Of a stretch of 64,000 nucleotides of DNA, positions 56,398-64,000 are shown one piece after another. The position numbers and the translations under genes were made by a program. The stretch covers positions 890,001 through 954,000 of the forward strand of contig NZ_CP087190.1 of assembly GCF_024749165.1 (NCBI RefSeq), given 5' to 3'. The notes under the pieces were generated by a model that saw only the letters and a program-made list of their open reading frames with translations, made no database searches and was not told the origin of the DNA. Each line of letters starts with the position of its first letter. Position 1 is the first letter of the stretch. The stretch comes from Pseudomonas sp. B21-023 (GTDB lineage Bacteria; Pseudomonadota; Gammaproteobacteria; Pseudomonadales; Pseudomonadaceae).

Positions 56398-56589
56398 TTA
56401 AACCCAGACGTCTACCCAATTTACGTCATCATCCATTTCAACAGTTTCTAAAGCCGCTGAATTGAGTGCCGAGCCTTGCCGCTCTACCTCAAGATCCGCC
56501 CAGAACCCATCAGTCGCGAAGACCAATCGTTTCCCCGCTTCGACCTTGAGAGAAACAAAGTCTGGGCGTGGAGCTTCGGCGCGGCCAAG
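56398..56589 (-). pseudogene. C-terminal remnant of a PP2C-family phosphatase
   Basis: A 63-codon open stretch on the minus strand encodes VEAGKRLVFATDGFWADLEV ... ETVEMDDDVNWVDVWV before a stop. It resembles the C-terminal part of PppA-like PP2C phosphatases (GDRLLLATDGFW... and a terminal D-D-D-V/C). The upstream frame is closed by stops and no start is apparent, so only the tail of the gene survives. Confidence 0.5.
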
Positions 56590-56697
56590 TTACAGAAGAT
56601 TGTCTTACTGTTGGGATGCGGGATGTATCTCGCGCCCTCATAGCACCCTCATCGTGCCCTTGAGAGCGCCAGGGCTTTCGCCTTTGAAAGGCTTGAT

Positions 56698-56988
56698 TTA
56701 CTCGGTCAATCGTTCGGCCGCTTTGCGGTAAACCTGATCTCGCTCACGTTTATCCACGGCGACCACAAACACCACGATTTGATGATCGATGACCTGATAG
56801 ACCAATCGATATCCGCTGCTGCGCAGCTTGATCTTGTAGCAGTCCGGGAAACCGTGCAGACGGTTCGCTTCGATCCTCGGGTTGAGCAATACGGTTGCCA
56901 GCTTCTTCTTGAGCTGTTGGCGAATGGTATCGCCGAGCTTCTGCCATTCCTTGAGTGCGCGCGCATCGAAATCGAGGTTATAGGTCAT
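56698..56988 (-). CDS. RelE/ParE-family toxin
   Basis: 96-aa protein of the RelE superfamily: FDARALKEWQKLGDTIRQQL, GFPDCYKIKLRSSGYRLVYQ, then IVVFVVAVDKRERDQVYRKA. The KIKLRSSGYRLVY strand with Arg/Tyr matches ribosome-dependent mRNA interferases of the RelE type. It overlaps its antitoxin gene by 11 nt. Confidence 0.92.
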   Translation of the reverse strand: MTYNLDFDARALKEWQKLGDTIRQQLKKKLATVLLNPRIEANRLHGFPDCYKIKLRSSGYRLVYQVIDHQIVVFVVAVDKRERDQVYRKAAERLTE

Positions 56989-57217
56989 CCAGCGTTACCC
57001 TCACCCTTTGCGGGGCGGCCAGACGCTCGCGTACCGTGGCGAGCAGTGCTTCGTCCTCTTCGGTCAGTAACACGGGTTTAAAAGGCAGTTGCCCTCGCTC
57101 AGCAACATATTGCAGCGCTTGGCGCATCAGCTCGGAGGGGGTTACACCCAGCTTTTCCAGCTCACGGTAGGCGCGCACCTTGAGGTCGTCGTCGATACGT
57201 ACATTGATGGACGCCAT
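56978..57217 (-). CDS. RelB/DinJ-family antitoxin
   Basis: 79-aa protein starting MASINVRIDDDLKVRAYREL, a ribbon-helix-helix N-terminus (LGVTPSELMRQALQYVA), with an acidic toxin-binding C-terminal part. It precedes the toxin in the operon. A longer upstream frame lacks similarity and a site. Confidence 0.92.
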   Translation of the reverse strand: MASINVRIDDDLKVRAYRELEKLGVTPSELMRQALQYVAERGQLPFKPVLLTEEDEALLATVRERLAAPQRVRVTLDDL

Positions 57218-57234
57218 GTTTGCAGTCTCTTTGT

Positions 57235-57262
57235 AATGACATTGGTCTGTACAATGAGGCAA
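57235..57262 (-). promoter_or_regulatory. Putative relBE operator
   Basis: On the minus strand CATTG-TACAGAC-CAATG, a 5-bp inverted repeat with 7-nt spacer, just upstream of the antitoxin start. It suits binding by the RHH antitoxin. Confidence 0.45.
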
Positions 57263-57308
57263 AGCAGTTTGTTGGGCAAGGGTAGTAACGAGATTACCGA
57301 CAAGCGTA

Positions 57309-58796
57309 TTACTCGTTGAACTCCGCAGCGACGTCAGGCTGCCGGGAGGGCGATCTCGAGGTGGCCGCTTCGAACCACACCGGCCATGAACTGCGCTGCC
57401 GGTTCTCCACCTGCACACAGGGGATCAGCCGCTCACGCAACACCTCGGTCCTGCCCACGCTCACCGCCAGCCGATACTTGGCGCTGTGCACGCATTCCCG
57501 ATCGCCAAACTCGCAACGGTCCAGGCGGGTGCCGCCGCACGGCCCGTTGGCCAGCCCCTTGGGGCAGGTCTCGGGGCAGATATACAGCGTGTCCTCCAGC
57601 CGGCAACTGCCACAGGTATCGCAGCCCACCATCGGCCGTTTGATACGCCGCTCCAGCTGATGCAGCCACTGCGCCGCCGTGGGGTTGGCCCACAGTGGCC
57701 GGGTCACGGCCCAGCCGAAGGCCTTGCTCAAGGCGGTGGTGCGGCTGAACAGCTGGTGGTGCATTGCCGACAGCAGGTGATAGCGAACCTTTTCCTTGTT
57801 GGAGGCGGTGATCTGCCGTTGCCCGAGGCGCCAGGCGTGCCCGGGTGGATGGAAGGTGACCGGCTCAAGGTCCGCTTCCTGCCAGGCCGCTTCCCAGGCC
57901 GGGGTCCAGTCTTCCAGTGAGGTGAACTGCGGTTGCAGTGCGCTGATGGCCTGCTCCAGCGCCTCGAACTGCGCCACCTCGTGGATACCGGACAAGTGCA
58001 CCCCGGCATAACCCATCAACTTCAGGCCGATCACCTGCAAGGCCAGGCGCTGGTTGGCGCGCTCCTTGGCGTAGGTCTTGGAAACCGCTGCCTCGGCGGC
58101 CAGCAGTGCGCGCATCGATGGCGTGACGGTCACCCCGGCAACGTGATCGAGCATCCCGGCACGGCCCTCGGTGAGCGCCATGATGCAGGCCATCAACGGC
58201 TTGGGGCGGGGCTGGCGCTGCATCCAGTCGAAGGCTTCCTGATACTTATCGATATCGAAACCGAGCTGCAGGATGAACAGGTCGGCTCCGGCGGCGAGTT
58301 TCTTTTCGGCCTTGCTGTACTGCGCGCCGCCTTCGGCCTCCTGATACTTGAACGGATTCAGTGCGGCGGCCAGCAGCCAGTGCGGGCGGGCCTGGCGAAC
58401 GATCTGCAGGGCGGCGACGGATTCCAGGTAGCGCACCGGGCGCTGGCCCGGGATGTGGCCGGGCAGGCGGTCGCCGGTGAGCAGCAGGAGCTGGTCGAGG
58501 CCGGCGGCGTCCATGCGTTGCAATTGCGCCAGCAGTTCGCGGCGCTCGCGGTCCTTGCCTGAGAAGTGCAGCAGGGCAGGGACGGGCTCGGCCAGGCTGT
58601 TGAAGGCGTCCAGCGGCGACATGTCCAGGGCGCTGCCGACGCGGTCGCCGATGGCCACGGTCAGCGGCCAGCCGCACAGCTGGGTGCGGGCCATGAGGGT
58701 GTCGAGGGTGGCAAAACGCTCGGCGCTGGGCTTGGGCACGAACTCCAGGATGCAGGCGAAGGCGTTGGCGTCCAGGGTTGTTTTCAGCAGGCTCAT
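57309..58796 (-). CDS. Methylenetetrahydrofolate reductase-like protein with cysteine-rich C-terminus
   Basis: 495-aa protein. Residues about 5-300 fit the MetF TIM barrel (LEFVPKPSAERF, GLDQLLLLTGDRLPGHIPGQ, NPFKYQEAEGGAQYSKAEKK). The C-terminal region has the MTHFR-C cysteine cluster (CDTCGSCRLEDTLYICPETC then GPCGG). It probably reduces methylene-THF to methyl-THF, the methyl donor for MetE, whose gene diverges from it; a classic metF is likely elsewhere. The start MSLLKTTLDANAFACILEF was used rather than a longer frame. Confidence 0.85.
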   Translation of the reverse strand: MSLLKTTLDANAFACILEFVPKPSAERFATLDTLMARTQLCGWPLTVAIGDRVGSALDMSPLDAFNSLAEPVPALLHFSGKDRERRELLAQLQRMDAAGLDQLLLLTGDRLPGHIPGQRPVRYLESVAALQIVRQARPHWLLAAALNPFKYQEAEGGAQYSKAEKKLAAGADLFILQLGFDIDKYQEAFDWMQRQPRPKPLMACIMALTEGRAGMLDHVAGVTVTPSMRALLAAEAAVSKTYAKERANQRLALQVIGLKLMGYAGVHLSGIHEVAQFEALEQAISALQPQFTSLEDWTPAWEAAWQEADLEPVTFHPPGHAWRLGQRQITASNKEKVRYHLLSAMHHQLFSRTTALSKAFGWAVTRPLWANPTAAQWLHQLERRIKRPMVGCDTCGSCRLEDTLYICPETCPKGLANGPCGGTRLDRCEFGDRECVHSAKYRLAVSVGRTEVLRERLIPCVQVENRQRSSWPVWFEAATSRSPSRQPDVAAEFNE

Positions 58797-58915
58797 GGGG
58801 TGTGGGCTACCGGGTTGGGGCAGGGTGGCAGTGTGCGACAGGTGGGCGGCGTTGGCATGTCTGATTGCGCGGGTGAGTGTGTTGATTGAGACATTTGGGT
58901 CACCTGGGGCGACGT

Positions 58916-58943
58916 CATCGCGGGGCAAGCCCGCTCCCACGAA
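58916..58943. repeat. Single CGGGGCAAGCCCGCTCCCAC element
   Basis: Same subtype as the pair at 24763-24845; lies in the metF-like/metE spacer. Confidence 0.8.
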
Positions 58944-59005
58944 GCCTGCAACAACTTCGATGGCTGTAATGGCTCATCACAGGAATTTGCACTATGAACA
59001 AATCT

Positions 59006-59038
59006 TGAGTTCATCTCAAATTTAATGAGTTTGTCTCA
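59006..59038. promoter_or_regulatory. Two phased palindromes in the metE control region
   Basis: TGAGTTCATCTCA (59006-59018) and TGAGTTTGTCTCA (59026-59038) share the palindrome TGAG-N5-CTCA. Their starts are 20 nt apart, about two helical turns. TGAAC-N9-GTTCA (58995-59013) overlaps. They lie 60-90 nt before metE and could bind a LysR-type regulator such as MetR. No cobalamin riboswitch was seen. Confidence 0.55.
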
Positions 59039-59097
59039 CATTAAACCGCAGCCCAGAATATCCCTCATTCATTTTAAAAAGATCGAGGGACCACGAC

Positions 59098-61401
59098 ATG
59101 GCACTGGCACACAACCTGGGTTTCCCACGTATCGGCCGCGACCGTGAGTTGAAGAAAGCCCAGGAAGCGTTCTGGAAGGGCGAGCTGAACGAAGCCGGCT
59201 TGCGCGCCGTGGGCCGTGAGCTGCGTGCCGCCCACTGGCAGGTGCAGAAGGATGCCGGCATCGACCTGCTGCCGGTCGGCGACTTCGCCTGGTACGACCA
59301 GGTGCTGACCCACTCGCTGACCTTTGGCGTGATCCCCGAACGCTTCCGTGCCAAGGACGCTGCCAAGCCGACCCTGCAGACCCTGTTCGCCATGGCCCGA
59401 GGCGCCGTGGCGCCGGACCGAAGCGATAGCTGCTGCGGTGGTGCCCACGCCCAGGAGATGACCAAGTGGTTCGACACCAACTACCACTACCTGGTCCCCG
59501 AGTTCAGCGCCGACCAGCAATTCGCCCTGAGCTGGGAGCAGCTGTTCGAGGAGGTCGAGGAGGCCAGGGCCTTGGGCCATGCGGTCAAGCCGGTGGTGAT
59601 CGGCCCGCTGACCTACCTGTGGCTGGGCAAGGCCAAGGGCGCCGACTTCGACAAGCTCGACCTGCTCGACCGCCTGCTGCCGCTGTATGACCAGATCTTC
59701 AACCGCCTGGCGGTGCAGGGCGTGGAGTGGGTGCAGATCGACGAGCCGATCCTCGCCCTCGACCTGCCGCAGGACTGGAAGAACGCCTACGAGCGGGTCT
59801 ACAACATCCTCCAGCGCGCCCCGCTGAAAAAACTGATCGCCACCTACTTCGGCGGCCTCGAAGACAACCTCGGCCTGGCCGCCAACCTGCCGGTCGATGG
59901 CCTGCACATCGACCTGGTGCGTGCCCCGGACCAGTACCCGACCATCCTCGACCGCCTGCCGGCCTACAAAGTTTTGTCGCTGGGTGTGGTCAACGGCCGC
60001 AACGTTTGGCGCTGCGACCTGGACAAGGCGCTGGAGGTGTTGCGCCATGCCCATGAGCGCTTGGGCGACCGCCTGTGGGTGGCGCCGTCGTGCTCGCTGC
60101 TGCACAGCCCGGTGGACCTGGACCGTGAAGACCAGCTCGATGACGAACTGAAAAGCTGGCTGGCCTTCGCCGTGCAGAAGTGCCGCGAAGTGACGTTGCT
60201 GGCCAAGGCACTGAACCAGCCCGAAGCCGACGAGGTACTGGCGGCGCTGGCGCAGAGCCGCGCCGTGCAGCGCAGCCGCGCCACCTCGCCACGGATTCAC
60301 AAGCCGGCGGTGCAGGCCCGTGTCGCCGCGATCAAGCCAACCGACAGCCAGCGCGCCAGCGCTTTCGAGCAGCGCATCGCCAAGCAGCGCGCCGGGCTCA
60401 ACCTGCCGGCGTTTCCGACCACCACCATCGGGTCGTTCCCGCAGACCGCGGCCATCCGCCTGGCGCGCCAGGCGTTCAAGCAGGGCACGCTGACCGAGGC
60501 CGACTACATCGAGGCCATGCACAGCGAGATCCGTCATGCGGTGCAGATCCAGGAGAACCTCGGCCTGGACGTGCTGGTGCACGGCGAGGCCGAGCGCAAC
60601 GACATGGTCGAGTACTTCGCCGAACAGCTGGACGGCTACGCGTTCACCCGTTTCGGCTGGGTGCAGAGCTACGGTTCGCGCTGCGTGAAGCCAGCGGTTA
60701 TCTTCGGTGACCTGAGCCGCCCGAAGGCGATGACCGTGGACTGGATCACGTACGCCCAGGGCCTGACCCGCAAGGTGATGAAGGGCATGCTGACGGGCCC
60801 GGTGACCATGCTGATGTGGTCGTTCCCACGCGAGGACGTGAGCCGCGAGGTGCAGGCACAGCAGCTGGCGCTGGCGCTGCGTGACGAGGTGTTGGACCTG
60901 GAGGCCGCCGGCATCAAGATCGTGCAGATCGACGAAGCCGCTTTCCGTGAGGGCCTGCCGCTGCGCCGCAGTGCCTGGCCGCGCTACCTGGAGTGGGCCA
61001 CCGAGGCGTTCCGCCTGTGTGCCTCGGGTGTGCGGGACGAGACGCAGATCCACACCCACATGTGCTACAGCGAGTTCAACGATGTGATCGAGTCGATCGC
61101 GGCAATGGACGCGGATGTGATCACCATCGAGACCTCGCGCTCGGACATGGAGTTGCTGGAGGCGTTCGAGCGTTTCGCCTACCCGAACGAGATCGGACCG
61201 GGCGTGTACGACATCCACTCGCCGCGAGTGCCGAGCAAGGAGGAGATGGTCAAGCTGCTGCGCAAGGCCGCCCAGCGGATTCCGGCCGGGCGGCTGTGGG
61301 TGAACCCTGATTGCGGCTTGAAGACCCGTGGTTGGCCGGAAACCGAGGCGGCGTTGGTGAACATGGTCGCCGCTGCCCGCGAGTTGCGCGCTTCGGCCTG
61401 A
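59098..61401 (+). CDS. metE: Cobalamin-independent methionine synthase
   Basis: 767-aa enzyme transferring a methyl group from 5-methyl-THF polyglutamate to homocysteine. The N-terminal half opens [19 protein letters not shown]. The C-terminal catalytic half has [12 protein letters not shown] (about residues 440-451) and the zinc ligands in [11 protein letters not shown] (about 653-663) and [11 protein letters not shown] (about 736-746). The length is standard. It diverges from the MTHFR-like gene that probably supplies its substrate. Confidence 0.97.
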   Translation: MALAHNLGFPRIGRDRELKKAQEAFWKGELNEAGLRAVGRELRAAHWQVQKDAGIDLLPVGDFAWYDQVLTHSLTFGVIPERFRAKDAAKPTLQTLFAMARGAVAPDRSDSCCGGAHAQEMTKWFDTNYHYLVPEFSADQQFALSWEQLFEEVEEARALGHAVKPVVIGPLTYLWLGKAKGADFDKLDLLDRLLPLYDQIFNRLAVQGVEWVQIDEPILALDLPQDWKNAYERVYNILQRAPLKKLIATYFGGLEDNLGLAANLPVDGLHIDLVRAPDQYPTILDRLPAYKVLSLGVVNGRNVWRCDLDKALEVLRHAHERLGDRLWVAPSCSLLHSPVDLDREDQLDDELKSWLAFAVQKCREVTLLAKALNQPEADEVLAALAQSRAVQRSRATSPRIHKPAVQARVAAIKPTDSQRASAFEQRIAKQRAGLNLPAFPTTTIGSFPQTAAIRLARQAFKQGTLTEADYIEAMHSEIRHAVQIQENLGLDVLVHGEAERNDMVEYFAEQLDGYAFTRFGWVQSYGSRCVKPAVIFGDLSRPKAMTVDWITYAQGLTRKVMKGMLTGPVTMLMWSFPREDVSREVQAQQLALALRDEVLDLEAAGIKIVQIDEAAFREGLPLRRSAWPRYLEWATEAFRLCASGVRDETQIHTHMCYSEFNDVIESIAAMDADVITIETSRSDMELLEAFERFAYPNEIGPGVYDIHSPRVPSKEEMVKLLRKAAQRIPAGRLWVNPDCGLKTRGWPETEAALVNMVAAARELRASA

Positions 61402-61468
61402 TCCCATCGCGGGGCATGTTCCCCGGACTTCGGCTAGAGTGCCCGGACATCCCTGCCGAAGCCCTGCC

Positions 61469-61987
61469 ATGAAGCCCATCCACCTCACCCTGATCTGCCA
61501 CGCCCGCACCGCGGCGCAAAGGGTGGGGCGCTTCGCCCTGGATGGCGAGTCATTACTGGATATGCCCTCGCTTGTGCCTGAACCGGCGGTGCGCTACCTC
61601 AGCGCACCGGAGCTGCGCGCCCGGCAGACGGCCGAGGGCCTGAGGGCGACGGTTGATGAGGGGCTGCGCGACTGCGACCTGGGCACCTGGAAAGGTCAGC
61701 CGCTCAAGCAACTGGATGAGGCCGCGTTGCAGGCGTGGCTGAGCGACCCCCATGCCACGCCTCACGGCGGCGAATCGCTGGCCGCCCTGTGCGAGCGTGT
61801 TGCCCGTTGGATGGACAGCGCCCTGGGCGAGGGTGAATGGATCGCCGTGACCCACCCCTTCGTCATCCGCGCCGCAATGCTGCATGCGCTGGGCGCGCCT
61901 GTGCAATCCTTCCACCGCATAGATGTGCAGCCCCTGGCCAATGTGCGTTTCAGCCATTACGGTCAGTGGCGGGTGCGACTGGGCTGA
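61469..61987 (+). CDS. Histidine phosphatase family protein (CobC-like)
   Basis: 172-aa phosphoglycerate-mutase-like phosphatase. The catalytic motif reads LICHARTAAQ (His at about residue 10; the usual RHG is CHA). The second His is in VTHPFVIRAAM (about 128) and DCDLGTWKGQ is near 70. The substitution in the first motif makes the exact activity uncertain. It follows metE on the same strand without obvious coupling. Confidence 0.85.
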   Translation: MKPIHLTLICHARTAAQRVGRFALDGESLLDMPSLVPEPAVRYLSAPELRARQTAEGLRATVDEGLRDCDLGTWKGQPLKQLDEAALQAWLSDPHATPHGGESLAALCERVARWMDSALGEGEWIAVTHPFVIRAAMLHALGAPVQSFHRIDVQPLANVRFSHYGQWRVRLG

Positions 61988-61991
61988 GCAT

Positions 61992-62116
61992 TGTGGGGCC
62001 GCTCCGCGCCCCATTCGCCGGCAAGCCGGCTCCCACAGGGATGGCACTTGGCTTGAGAGCAGAGCGGTCGGGGTGGGAGCCGGCTTGCCGGCGAAAGGGG
62101 CGCGAAGCGGCCCCGA
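61992..62116. repeat. REP pair
   Basis: TTCGCCGGCAAGCCGGCTCC (62015-62034) and GGGAGCCGGCTTGCCGGCGA (about 62075-62094), inverted, with flanking GGGGCCGCTCCGCGCCCC and GGGGCGCGAAGCGGCCCC arms. Convergent intergenic location. Confidence 0.85.
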
Positions 62117-62121
62117 CGACA

Positions 62122-63090
62122 TCAGCTTGAATGATCGGCTCGTACCAAACTCGGCACAACACGAACGTAGACCAGTTCGCTGACCAGCTCCACCAGCGTC
62201 TGGGTAATCACCGCCGCTGCCGCCAACGCCCGGATCGACTCAGGCAGCGCCAACGCCAACGGCAGCACCACCAACGAATTACGCGTGGCGGCGCTGAAGG
62301 TCACCGCCCGGGCCTCGCCTGTGGACAACTTGAACAGCCGCGCCGCAAACCATCCGAGCAGCGGCGCCAGCAAAGCGAAGCCGACATACACCGGCACTAC
62401 CGGCAGCAGGTCGTCCAGCCGGCTGGCGACCACGCCGATCTGCGAGCCGATCACCGCGATCAGCACCAGGGCCATGGCCGGCACCGGCAGCCAGGTCCAG
62501 GCATCGTTCCACTTCGAAACCAGCGCAGAGCGCCGGGCCCCGGCGCTGGTGGCGACGGCCAGCAGCAGGGGCAGCGCGATCAGCAGCACGAAGGCTTCGA
62601 CGAATGGCGCCACGGAAATCTCCACATGGCCGGCGCCACCCAGCATCAACGCCAGGTACAGCGGCAGCAGCGCCAGTTGCACCAGCAACAGCACCGGCGT
62701 GGCGGCCAGGGTCAGGCGCGCGTCGCCCTTGCCGAGGTGGGTGAACACCACCACATAGTCGATGCACGGCGTCAGCAGCACCAGCAGGGCGCCGACCAGC
62801 ACGGCGGGGTGTTCGACCAGCCCGCGGGTTCCAGCCCAGACCAGCAGCGGCACCAGCACGAAGTTGGCCAGCAGCAGCGCGCCCATGAAGCGCCGATTGC
62901 CAAGCCCCGCGCGCAGGTCGAGGAACGGGATCTGCAGGAACATCGCGTACATCAGCACGGCAATGGCCGGGGTCACCAGCGCTTCGAGCGCGCCGGCGGC
63001 GCCGGGTGCGAGCAGGCCGAGCACGGCGGCCAGCGCTACGGCGATGAAGTACAGGGGGATCTGGTTTTGCTCGAGTTGCGCTCTGTCCAC
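62122..63090 (-). CDS. BASS-family (bile acid:Na+ symporter / ArsB-Acr3-like) transporter
   Basis: 322-aa inner-membrane protein with about ten helices. The motif LVLLTPCIDYVVVFTHLGKG (about residues 103-122) is typical of the Acr3/BASS superfamily, which moves arsenite or organic anions. No arsenic regulator or reductase is adjacent, so an arsenite role is unproven. It diverges from an SDR gene. Confidence 0.85.
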   Translation of the reverse strand: MDRAQLEQNQIPLYFIAVALAAVLGLLAPGAAGALEALVTPAIAVLMYAMFLQIPFLDLRAGLGNRRFMGALLLANFVLVPLLVWAGTRGLVEHPAVLVGALLVLLTPCIDYVVVFTHLGKGDARLTLAATPVLLLVQLALLPLYLALMLGGAGHVEISVAPFVEAFVLLIALPLLLAVATSAGARRSALVSKWNDAWTWLPVPAMALVLIAVIGSQIGVVASRLDDLLPVVPVYVGFALLAPLLGWFAARLFKLSTGEARAVTFSAATRNSLVVLPLALALPESIRALAAAAVITQTLVELVSELVYVRVVPSLVRADHSS

Positions 63091-63166
63091 GGGCGGCCTG
63101 GCATTTCCGACTGGATTACTGGGGCAGGCAGGGTACTATCCGGCGCAGTCCATAGGGAGTGATTCG

Positions 63167-63874
63167 ATGAGAATTCTGGTGGTCGGTGCAAGCAAGGGAT
63201 TGGGCCAGGCGCTGGTGCAGGGCCTGGGTGGGCATGGCGATACGCTGATCGGTGTGTCGCGCAGCAGGCCGGTGGCGTTGCCGGGCGCGGCGCAGTGGAT
63301 CGAAGCCGACCTCGGCCAGCCGCGCCAGGCCGCGGCGATCATCCATGAGGCGGTGGCCGACGGTGGGCTGGACGTGCTGGTGTACAACGTCGGCATCTGG
63401 GAGGCGCGGGCCTTCGAGGAAGGCTACAGCTTCCTCGATGATGACGAGGCGCAGATCGAGCGCATGGTCGACACCAACATCACCGCGCCATTGCTGCTGA
63501 TCAAGCGCCTGTTGCCGCTGCTGCTGCAGAGTGCCCGACCACGGATCATCCTCACCGGTTCCACCTCCGGCCTGCCGGGCAGTGGTCGTCCGGAGGTGAC
63601 CTTTGGTGCCAGCAAGTTCGGCTTGCGCGGCATCGCCGAAAGCCTGCGCGAAGGTTTTCGCGAACAGGGCCTGGGGGTGAGTTGCCTGAACCTGGGCTAC
63701 CTGAACACCGAGGATGGCCTGGACGTGCCGCTGGCCGAGGCCGAACGGCGGGGCGAGGGCGCGCTGATCCCGCTGCATGATGTGGTGCAGGTGTGCCGGA
63801 TGATGTTGAATCTGTCCTCGGCCAGCTATGTGCGCGACATCACCTTGCCGGCGCTGCGCGACGAGCGCTTCTGA
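63167..63874 (+). CDS. Short-chain dehydrogenase/reductase
   Basis: 235-aa SDR oxidoreductase. N-terminal cofactor motif VVGASKGLGQAL (TGxxxGxG variant, residues about 5-16), YNVGIW (NNAG variant, near 72), catalytic Ser in ILTGSTSGLPG (near 128); the active-site Tyr of YxxxK is replaced by Phe (TFGASKFGLRG, near 147). Loss of the Tyr suggests altered or no redox activity. AGGGAG precedes the start. Confidence 0.85.
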   Translation: MRILVVGASKGLGQALVQGLGGHGDTLIGVSRSRPVALPGAAQWIEADLGQPRQAAAIIHEAVADGGLDVLVYNVGIWEARAFEEGYSFLDDDEAQIERMVDTNITAPLLLIKRLLPLLLQSARPRIILTGSTSGLPGSGRPEVTFGASKFGLRGIAESLREGFREQGLGVSCLNLGYLNTEDGLDVPLAEAERRGEGALIPLHDVVQVCRMMLNLSSASYVRDITLPALRDERF

Positions 63875-63902
63875 GCTGCGAGGGCGCGCACTGATGCTGA
63901 AA

Positions 63903-63930
63903 AGGCCCGACAGGAGAACCCGTCGGGCCT
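63903..63930 (-). terminator. Terminator of the right-edge minus-strand gene
   Basis: AGGCCCGAC / GTCGGGCCT, 9-bp stem; on the minus strand it is followed by TTTT. It lies 11 nt past the stop at 63942. Confidence 0.75.
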
Positions 63931-63941
63931 GGGCGAAGGTC

Positions 63942-64000
63942 TCAGCTGACCAGGCAGATCGCCCGCAGTTTTGAGCCTTCGCGCACTTGCGTGGTGGTAT
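63942..64000 (-). CDS. Partial gene, C-terminal end only
   Basis: The last 18 codons of a minus-strand frame entering from beyond the window (TTQVREGSKLRAICLVS, then TGA), followed by a terminator. Too short to assign. Confidence 0.4.
   Translation of the reverse strand, partial: TTTQVREGSKLRAICLVS

Noticed and set aside
58797..59097. Cobalamin riboswitch upstream of metE
   Set aside because: No B12-box sequence and no suitable long leader; palindromic operator-like repeats are present instead.
59074..61509. 811-aa minus-strand ORF opposite metE
   Set aside because: Shadow frame; metE on the plus strand is unambiguous.

Overview
The window reads as a chromosomal segment of a Pseudomonas of the P. 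putida group. It opens with the 3' part of a 23S rRNA gene and a 5S gene. A GC-rich backbone follows, in the order rpsT / murJ-ribF-ileS-lspA-fkpB-ispH / minor pilins / thiO / bamD / rluD-pgeF-clpB / tRNA cluster / ndh / yacG-coaE-pilD-pilC / pilA. It is peppered with the REP-type palindromes (core GGGAGCCGGCTTGCCGGC) typical of that group. The assignment rests on remembered gene order and sequence style; no search was run.

1-33.5 kb, core region. The rRNA operon end is followed by a three-gene PqiA/LetA-MCE lipid-transport operon with six MCE repeats. Then come rpsT, the translationally coupled murJ...ispH block, a reduced minor-pilin cluster (FimT-like, PilV, PilW, PilX, PilE, without pilY1), thiO, bamD, rluD-pgeF and heat-shock clpB. 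After these lie a tRNA-Asn/Pro/Lys operon, ndh with small neighbours, and a pilA / pilC-pilD-coaE-yacG cluster without pilB.

33.5-48.3 kb, integrated element. A 50-bp direct repeat of the tRNA-Thr(CGT) 3' end bounds a 14.75-kb element. It carries a tyrosine integrase, an AlpA-like excisionase, a small regulatory/replication block with iteron-like repeats, and a serine recombinase. It also has a tightly overlapping operon whose only recognisable structural gene is a 925-aa lambda-type tail tape-measure protein. No capsid, portal, large terminase or other tail gene is present, so this looks like a phage satellite or a strongly reduced prophage. Between the operon and an AT-rich membrane-protein gene lies about 930 bp of gene-free DNA packed with stem-loops. 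Several stems are complete only on the minus strand, where A:C mismatches become G:U pairs, which suggests a large structured RNA. A two-gene AT-rich cassette (soluble protein plus membrane protein) sits just inside attL.

48.3-57.3 kb, accessory region. Next to attR are the displaced tRNA terminator, a possible BECR-type nuclease fragment and a degenerate duplicated intergenic block. The most striking gene here encodes a 1379-aa protein with a GT-B glycosyltransferase-like N-terminus, a STAND-type NTPase core and seven TPR-like repeats of about 46 residues: a candidate immune sensor/effector. Downstream are a second structured non-coding locus with three ~80-nt three-stem repeats, two overlapping tiny ORFs, a transglycosylase lipoprotein, a PP2C-phosphatase remnant and a RelBE-type toxin-antitoxin pair.

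57.3-64 kb, backbone again. A methylenetetrahydrofolate-reductase-like gene diverges from metE across a spacer with two phased TGAG-N5-CTCA palindromes. Then come a histidine phosphatase, a BASS-family transporter, an SDR oxidoreductase and the 3' end of an unidentified minus-strand gene.
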